Positions 23,212-28,105 of a DNA stretch of 28,105 nucleotides are shown here, piece by piece; position 1 is the first letter of the stretch; each line of letters starts with the position of its first letter. A program made the translations under genes and the position numbers. The stretch comes from Bacteroidales bacterium. Its GTDB lineage: Bacteria; Bacteroidota; Bacteroidia; Bacteroidales; UBA3663. The notes beneath the pieces were generated by a model. It did not search any database. It was not told where the DNA came from and was given only the letters and a program-made list of their open reading frames with translations. The stretch is taken from the NCBI GenBank assembly GCA_016293065.1, contig JAEDEY010000018.1:1-28105 (forward strand), read 5' to 3'.

Positions 23212-23243
23212 TTTGGAAGTTATTGAAAATCGCACTACCTTTG
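23212..23243 (+). promoter_or_regulatory. Promoter for the solitary 5S rRNA gene
   Basis: TTTG at 23212-23215 and TACCTTTG at 23236-23243, with 20 bases between, fit the Bacteroidota promoter. Transcription would start near 23250, giving a leader of about 40 bases that contains a small GTCC/GGAC hairpin. Confidence 0.65.
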
Positions 23244-23287
23244 CATCGCTAAATCAGAAACGAAGTCCTTTTCTGGACATCTAAGAT

Positions 23288-23396
23288 AAGGCGGTTATAG
23301 CACAAGGGCTCCACCTCTTACCATTCCGAACAGAGAAGTTAAACCTTGTAACGTCGATGGTACTGCCAACGCGGGAGAGTAGAAAGCCGCCACCTT
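23288..23396 (+). rRNA. rrf: 5S ribosomal RNA, solitary copy
   Basis: A complete 5S gene of about 109 nt. Helix I pairs GGCGGT (23290-23295) with GCCGCC (23386-23391). The conserved stretch CCATTCCGAACAGAGAAGTTAA and the loop-E region GATGGTACTGC are present. No 23S or 16S rRNA precedes it; the closest upstream gene is the esterase ending at 23135. It has its own promoter and terminator. Its 3' part is identical to the rRNA-operon copy at the left edge of the window. Confidence 0.95.
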
Positions 23397-23398
23397 AC

Positions 23399-23433
23399 AA
23401 AGACTCGAACAGCTATAGTTCGGGTCTTTTTTT
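23399..23433 (+). terminator. Terminator of the solitary 5S gene
   Basis: A 12-bp stem (23399-23410 with 23418-23429, one G-U) with a 7-base loop and a T-run. Its geometry is the same as the terminator at 42-78. Between this and 23564 I see nothing further; the DNA is AT-rich. Confidence 0.9.
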
Positions 23434-23564
23434 ATTGTTATATCATTTGATCTTTCTTTTGAATATCAAAGAGATAAGTGTATAGCAGTCAAAGTCTAAA
23501 TATGGCGTGAAATCCTTTATAACTGGGATATTTTAGCCATAATCTACATCTATAATCATACAAT

Positions 23565-23603
23565 AAAAAATGTGACAACCCTGCAGATTGTCAGGATTGT
23601 CAC
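23565..23603 (-). terminator. Terminator of the beta-helix lipoprotein / TonB receptor operon
   Basis: On the minus strand, GTGACAATCCTG (23603-23592) pairs with CAGGGTTGTCAC (23583-23572, one U-G) around an 8-base loop, followed by ATTTTTT. It lies 40 bp past the lipoprotein stop codon. Confidence 0.85.
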
Positions 23604-23642
23604 TTGAAACGCATGAGTATCTGAAAAGAAAAAAATGAAGCA

Positions 23643-25211
23643 TCAGTAGTTGGCATTCTGAGGGTCGAACTCTGTCCAGCCATCGAGCCAGTTGTCGTTG
23701 CTGCCAAGAGCTCCGATATAGCTGACTTTTTCGAACCAAGTAGAAACCAAGGCATCGGTGAAGCTTGCTGCATTGAGCAAAGGAGAATCAGAAGCAGGAA
23801 CCATCTCGACATCAGCTGCGCCAGCAAGACCTGCCTTGGCTGTGAGCTTAAGCTCTGAAGCCTGAGAGAAAAGGCGGTTGCCTGGCTGAGCCTTGAAGAA
23901 AGTTGAACTATAAGACTCCTGCGAAGCATCAATCTCTGCCTTGCCTACTGCATCATAGAGGTCATCGACATAGCGCTTGTTGGCATCGCTGCCAGTAATG
24001 TCCATGCCTGCAAAGAAGATGTTCTGAAGCTTGAGGTTACCTGCCTTGGCATATTCCTGAGTACCACCCTTCTCTGCATCGATGATCAAGCCGATAGGAT
24101 AGCCTACAGCCACTGAGTTGAAGCAAGCGAGGTGGCTGCTGCGACGGATATGCATAGCCGACTGGAACTTGCCGAGAGCTGAGCCGTTCTGTGGGAATAC
24201 CGAACCGCCATTGATATAGTCAGGAGTATTCTCAAAGCCGTCTCTGCCTATTGGACCAACGAAAGTCACATTTGAGAAAACTGCTGATGTGAAAGGCTCT
24301 GTGAGTGAGCCATCGGCATCGTTGTCGCTCTCGAAACCATTTGACTGAGAAGTATCGGCAATGCGAGGGTCACGAATTGAGAGAGCAAACTGAACCTTGC
24401 CGCTGAAGCCATTGTCGGTGTCGAACTCATCGTCCCAGCCATTGTAGGCAACCAGGTAACGGCAGTTGACATTGCCGCCAAACCACTCGAACGAGTCATC
24501 GTTGGTGTAGCTCACCTGAACGTGATCGACCTGTGTGCCACTGCCTACGCTACCGAAGGTGATGCCATTGATCTCCTTGTCCTTCTGGAAAGGATAGCCA
24601 GCGAACTCAACACGCACATAGCTCAAAACGCCACTGTTGTCGGCGGCATCGTTGCCACCATGCTTGGTACGAGGACCACCCTCGATCTGCTGACCAAGCA
24701 CACCCTTGTTGTTGGAGCCACGTCCACAGATGATGAGGCCACCCCAGTCGCCCGGCTTGCGATTGCCCTTGCTCTGTGCTGAAGTGAACACGATAGGCTC
24801 AGAAGCCGAACCCTGAGCGATGAGCTTGCCACCTGGCTCTACAATGAGCGAAGCAGCCGATTCCTTCTCGCCCTTGATGATGGTGCCTGGCTCGATGGTG
24901 AGCTCAGAACCCTCAGCTACATAGATCCATCCACGCATTGTATATGTACCCTTCTTGAGAGTCTGCACGCCCTTGAAGATGAACTCCTTGTCGCCATTGC
25001 CAATCACTGTTCCATTGGCATCTTCCTCGCCATTGGCTGTGAAGAGAAGATGGTCGCAGGTCTTGATGCTGCCATCGGTGCCCCAGACGTATGGCTGATT
25101 GTCGTTGCCACCATTGACAGGATCGTCGTCGTCACTACTGCTGCATGCCGTAAAAGCCATGCTTACTGCTGTGGCAAGAAGTGCCACTGAAAGAAAACTT
25201 TTTGTCTTCAT
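23643..25211 (-). CDS. Surface-type lipoprotein with beta-helix-like repeat domain
   Basis: A 522-residue lipoprotein of unknown function. The signal peptide ends in FTAC (Cys23), followed at once by SSSDDDD, an acidic Ser/Asp stretch like the lipoprotein export signal that sends Bacteroidota lipoproteins to the cell surface. The rest has the look of a right-handed beta-helix: short turns such as GSELTIEPGTIIKG, AASLIVEPGGKLIAQGSASEPIVFTSA and DWGGLIICG, then GSGTQVDHVQVSYTNDDSFEWFGG and CRYLVAYNGWDDEFDTDNGFSG. No signal for type IX secretion was seen at the C-terminus. It follows a TonB-dependent receptor gene after 67 bp, on the same strand and before a shared terminator, so the two probably work together, the lipoprotein as a surface ligand-binding partner. 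The ligand is not known. Confidence 0.8.
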   Translation of the reverse strand: MKTKSFLSVALLATAVSMAFTACSSSDDDDPVNGGNDNQPYVWGTDGSIKTCDHLLFTANGEEDANGTVIGNGDKEFIFKGVQTLKKGTYTMRGWIYVAEGSELTIEPGTIIKGEKESAASLIVEPGGKLIAQGSASEPIVFTSAQSKGNRKPGDWGGLIICGRGSNNKGVLGQQIEGGPRTKHGGNDAADNSGVLSYVRVEFAGYPFQKDKEINGITFGSVGSGTQVDHVQVSYTNDDSFEWFGGNVNCRYLVAYNGWDDEFDTDNGFSGKVQFALSIRDPRIADTSQSNGFESDNDADGSLTEPFTSAVFSNVTFVGPIGRDGFENTPDYINGGSVFPQNGSALGKFQSAMHIRRSSHLACFNSVAVGYPIGLIIDAEKGGTQEYAKAGNLKLQNIFFAGMDITGSDANKRYVDDLYDAVGKAEIDASQESYSSTFFKAQPGNRLFSQASELKLTAKAGLAGAADVEMVPASDSPLLNAASFTDALVSTWFEKVSYIGALGSNDNWLDGWTEFDPQNANY

Positions 25212-25278
25212 TTTGAATAATGTTTAAGAAAACGGTATAAATACCTTATACACTAATTGGGTTATTATCAATCTAATA

Positions 25279-28095
25279 TCAAAGTTTATATGTCAATGAG
25301 AGAGAAATGTTGCGGCCTGGCTTATAAGAGCGAGTCACTTGTTCGATCTTGCCATTGGCGGTATTCTCAAACTGCTTGAACTGCACCTTCTGACCAAGGA
25401 TGTCGCGCAAAGCCAAGCGGATGTCGAGTCTGCCGAACGACTTTCCGATGTTCATATCGACCTGATGACGCGGCATCTCGTAGCTATCGGGCACTCGGAC
25501 TTCGGTTTCGCCACTGCCCACGCTTCGTCCGACACCTATGATGCGCTTGCCGATGGTGTTGTAGAGCAAAGCACCAGTCCAACCTTTCTTCCATGACTCG
25601 GTATGATTACCTAAGTCGCTGTTGTAGAACAAGCCCACGTTGACCAGATAAGGCGACTGTCCCTGCATTGGGCGATCCTGCTCGCGGCTGCCTTCGGGGA
25701 AGGTGACGCTCGACTTGATCCACGATGCGTTGAGCGATACCGACAACTGAGGCAAACTGATGAAGTCGAGCTGCTTGCGCACTTCAAGCTCTACGCCATA
25801 GTTGTTGGCTCCTTCGGCATTCATATATGAATAGATGAGGTCGGTGCCTCCTGCCACTGTATATGTCCACTCGATTGGGTCGGAGAAATGCTTGTAGAAG
25901 AACGAGAGACTGATCACCTCGCCCGAATTAGGATACCACTCCCATCCTAAATCTACATTGTCGATATAGGCAGGCAGAAGATTATGATTACCCTGGACAT
26001 TCGAAGCAAGATCGAAGTCGTAATAGACGCTTGTCGAGAGCTCGCGGAACTCAGGACGGTTGGTTGTGCGGCCATAGGCGAGGCGCAGCTGCTGATCCTT
26101 GGTCAGATGATATGTGAGGTTGACCGAAGGAAAGAGGTCGTTGTAGTCGTATTTGGTCGAAAGCGGAGAATACTCCTGACGACGTGTATTTGAAATGAGT
26201 TCTGTGTGCGATGACTCAAAGCGCACACCTCCGTAGGCTTCAAGACGTGAGTCGAAGAATGGGAGGAGCAACGAGACATAGCCACTTCCGAGGGTTCCGT
26301 TTGCCTCATAGTTGTTGCTCCAATCGACCTGTTCGAGCAGGTAGAGACCATTGTTGCCATAGTTGCCATCGACAAGAAGCTGAGTCGGCACATCGAGGTC
26401 GCGCATGTCCTGTGGAAGCTGGCCGCTTGGCCATGCATAGGTGAAGAAGCGGGTATCGTACTTGCGGGTGCGGTATTCGCCATATCCGCCGACTTTGAGC
26501 GAAGGCTGCCAGTCGTTGACGTTGAACTCGTGCTTCCAGTTGAGGCCAGCAGAGAAGATATGTTCCTTCAGGAGCGAGAACTCACGGTTGATGTCGTTGA
26601 GATTCTCCACCTCGAGGGAGCCATCTTCCTGTCCGAAGACAGTGTATCGGCGGCGGTCAGGCAGGTTGCGGTTGGCAAAGACATATCCGAGATTCCAGTC
26701 GATCAAATCATCATCACCTAGATTGTGCTTGCCCGAAAGACCGAGGTTATAAGTCATGCGGCTCTGGAAATAGTATTCTGCCTGTTCCATATAGTCGCTC
26801 TGAGCATCATAGCCCTTGCGATAGGTATAGCGATCCTTGCTGAGGAGGTTGAAGATGTGCTTCATCCTGATGCTATGGCTATTGTCGGGCGAGAGCCATA
26901 CCAAGCCGAGCATTGCACCCATACGCACGTTGTTGCTATACTGATCGTCGATGGCACGGCGCAGATAGCTCGACTTGTCGTGAGTCACATCGTATGCTCC
27001 GAAAAGGTTGTTGGCACTGTTGGTCATCGTCCGGAAAGCATTGCTGTAATTGATGCTTCCATTGAAGCCAAAGGTCTGACCCGAAGCAGTATTCCATCGC
27101 TGAGCCACGCTTGCCGACAGATTCATGTCGGCCACAGGCTTGCGGGCACTTACCTTCCAGTCGTTGTTCAAGCCATTTTCGGTGAGCGAATAGCCATTGC
27201 CCTGCGGCTTCAGTTCGGTGTGGATGCCATTGTTCAGGCCACGTGTGCCATCGTCAAAACCGAGGAAGTCGGTCGCACCACCCTCATAATAGATATGATC
27301 CTTGAAGTGTGTCTCGGTGTTGTAGTTGCCACCCACGCTGACACTCCATGAGTTCTGTAAAGGAACATCCTTGGTATTGAGCATAATGAAGCCACCTGTG
27401 AAGTCGGCAGGATATTCAGGAGCAGCCGATTTCACCACCTTCATGTTATCGATCTGAGAAGAAGGGATAATATCGAACGAGAAAGCTCGCTGGTCAGCCT
27501 CGCTCGATGCCACGGCAGCACCATTCATCCACACATTGTTATAACGCTGCGACAAGCCTCGCACCATCACAAACTTCTCGTCAATGATGCTGACACCTGG
27601 AATGCGGCGTATCACCTCCGATGCGTCCTTGTCCTGCGTACGGCGTATGAGCTGGTCAGACACGCTCACCATCGACACATGAGCCTGTTGCTGTTCGCGC
27701 ACGATGGCAAACTCGGTGTTCTGTCGTGTCTCGCCCAGGACAGTCACGTCCTGAAGAGTAGCATTGTCGGCTTCGAGCGCGAAATCCATCACTTCTACGC
27801 CATCCTTCACAACAATCTCGCTGACAATAGTCTTGTATCCGATATAGCGTATGGTGAGAGTGCGTTTGCCATTAGGGATATCCAGGGAATACATACCATC
27901 AATATCGGTTGAAACGCCTTTACCTTCGGCATAAGTAATCGTAGCATTTATCAGCGTCTCTCCTGTTTCTGCATCTACAACCTTTCCCTTTATGATACCA
28001 GCAAAAGCCTGAGCTATGCTCAGTAAAGAAAGGAGCGAAATAACAAAAAGTAGTTTAACCAATCTGTCAAGATTCTTATCATTTTCTAAAAGCAT
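25279..28095 (-). CDS. TonB-dependent receptor with carboxypeptidase-regulatory-like domain
   Basis: A 938-residue outer-membrane importer. A hydrophobic signal segment (about 13-33, ending AFA) is followed by a carboxypeptidase-regulatory-like domain (IIKGKVVDAETGETLINATI to about residue 112). The plug, about 120-245, contains RRIPGVSIIDEKFVMVRGLSQRYNNVWMNG and PADFTGGFI; the barrel follows and ends in ISLSLTYKL. The VRGLSQRYNNVWMNG form of the plug, without a SusD partner, differs from SusC glycan receptors. The downstream lipoprotein is its likely partner. The start is only 10 bp from the window edge and the frame is open to that edge, so a slightly longer N-terminus and the promoter cannot be excluded. 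Confidence 0.9.
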   Translation of the reverse strand: MLLENDKNLDRLVKLLFVISLLSLLSIAQAFAGIIKGKVVDAETGETLINATITYAEGKGVSTDIDGMYSLDIPNGKRTLTIRYIGYKTIVSEIVVKDGVEVMDFALEADNATLQDVTVLGETRQNTEFAIVREQQQAHVSMVSVSDQLIRRTQDKDASEVIRRIPGVSIIDEKFVMVRGLSQRYNNVWMNGAAVASSEADQRAFSFDIIPSSQIDNMKVVKSAAPEYPADFTGGFIMLNTKDVPLQNSWSVSVGGNYNTETHFKDHIYYEGGATDFLGFDDGTRGLNNGIHTELKPQGNGYSLTENGLNNDWKVSARKPVADMNLSASVAQRWNTASGQTFGFNGSINYSNAFRTMTNSANNLFGAYDVTHDKSSYLRRAIDDQYSNNVRMGAMLGLVWLSPDNSHSIRMKHIFNLLSKDRYTYRKGYDAQSDYMEQAEYYFQSRMTYNLGLSGKHNLGDDDLIDWNLGYVFANRNLPDRRRYTVFGQEDGSLEVENLNDINREFSLLKEHIFSAGLNWKHEFNVNDWQPSLKVGGYGEYRTRKYDTRFFTYAWPSGQLPQDMRDLDVPTQLLVDGNYGNNGLYLLEQVDWSNNYEANGTLGSGYVSLLLPFFDSRLEAYGGVRFESSHTELISNTRRQEYSPLSTKYDYNDLFPSVNLTYHLTKDQQLRLAYGRTTNRPEFRELSTSVYYDFDLASNVQGNHNLLPAYIDNVDLGWEWYPNSGEVISLSFFYKHFSDPIEWTYTVAGGTDLIYSYMNAEGANNYGVELEVRKQLDFISLPQLSVSLNASWIKSSVTFPEGSREQDRPMQGQSPYLVNVGLFYNSDLGNHTESWKKGWTGALLYNTIGKRIIGVGRSVGSGETEVRVPDSYEMPRHQVDMNIGKSFGRLDIRLALRDILGQKVQFKQFENTANGKIEQVTRSYKPGRNISLSLTYKL

Positions 28096-28105
28096 ATAAT
28101 ACCAT

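Overview
The window looks like chromosomal DNA of a gut-type Bacteroidales bacterium (Bacteroidota). The evidence is repeated TAnnTTTG -7 boxes upstream of genes and RNAs on both strands, two carboxypeptidase-regulatory-domain TonB-dependent receptors, a lipoprotein with an acidic Ser/Asp stretch after its cysteine, the long Bacteroidales type of nucleoside kinase, and a recF / DUF721 / TPR / lumazine-synthase neighbourhood. I cannot decide between Prevotellaceae, Muribaculaceae and relatives from this sequence alone.

Layout. 1-78 is the 3' end of a 5S rRNA with its terminator, so an rRNA operon ends at the left edge. 199-1865 is a two-gene operon: a lipoprotein DNA/RNA endonuclease and an OmpA-like lipoprotein. 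2008-4850 holds a divergent pair: a nucleoside kinase (minus strand) that lacks the family's N-terminal half, and a Na/Pi cotransporter (plus). 4947-5098 holds two tRNA-Gln genes. 5153-8586 (minus) encodes a DUF3078 protein, an alanine/glycine:cation symporter and a membrane metallophosphoesterase. 8694-12519 (minus) is recF, a DUF721 gene and a TonB-dependent receptor. 12676-13829 (plus) is a TPR membrane protein and a lumazine-synthase homologue that has lost its catalytic residues.

13830-14678 is an AT-rich, gene-free stretch with a terminator, a 34-bp inverted repeat built from tandem octamers, and promoters. It leads into tRNA-Gly(CCC) followed directly by ilvD-ilvB-ilvN-ilvC. These four genes supply the common valine/isoleucine steps: IlvB/IlvN make acetohydroxy acids, IlvC reduces and isomerises them, IlvD dehydrates the product. 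IlvN carries an unusual ~95-residue N-terminal extension with a CxxCxxCxxxC motif.

After ilvC a structured RNA of about 236 nt is encoded on the minus strand with its own promoter and T-run. Then come cysE and a lipoprotein carboxylesterase (plus), a stand-alone 5S rRNA with its own promoter and terminator, and finally a minus-strand pair: a TonB-dependent receptor and a surface-type beta-helix lipoprotein.

No phage, transposase, CRISPR or defence genes were seen. The most interesting items are the minus-strand structured RNA, the Cys-rich IlvN extension, the inactive-looking lumazine synthase, the symmetrical repeat structure before the ilv operon, the N-terminally shortened nucleoside kinase and the autonomous 5S gene.
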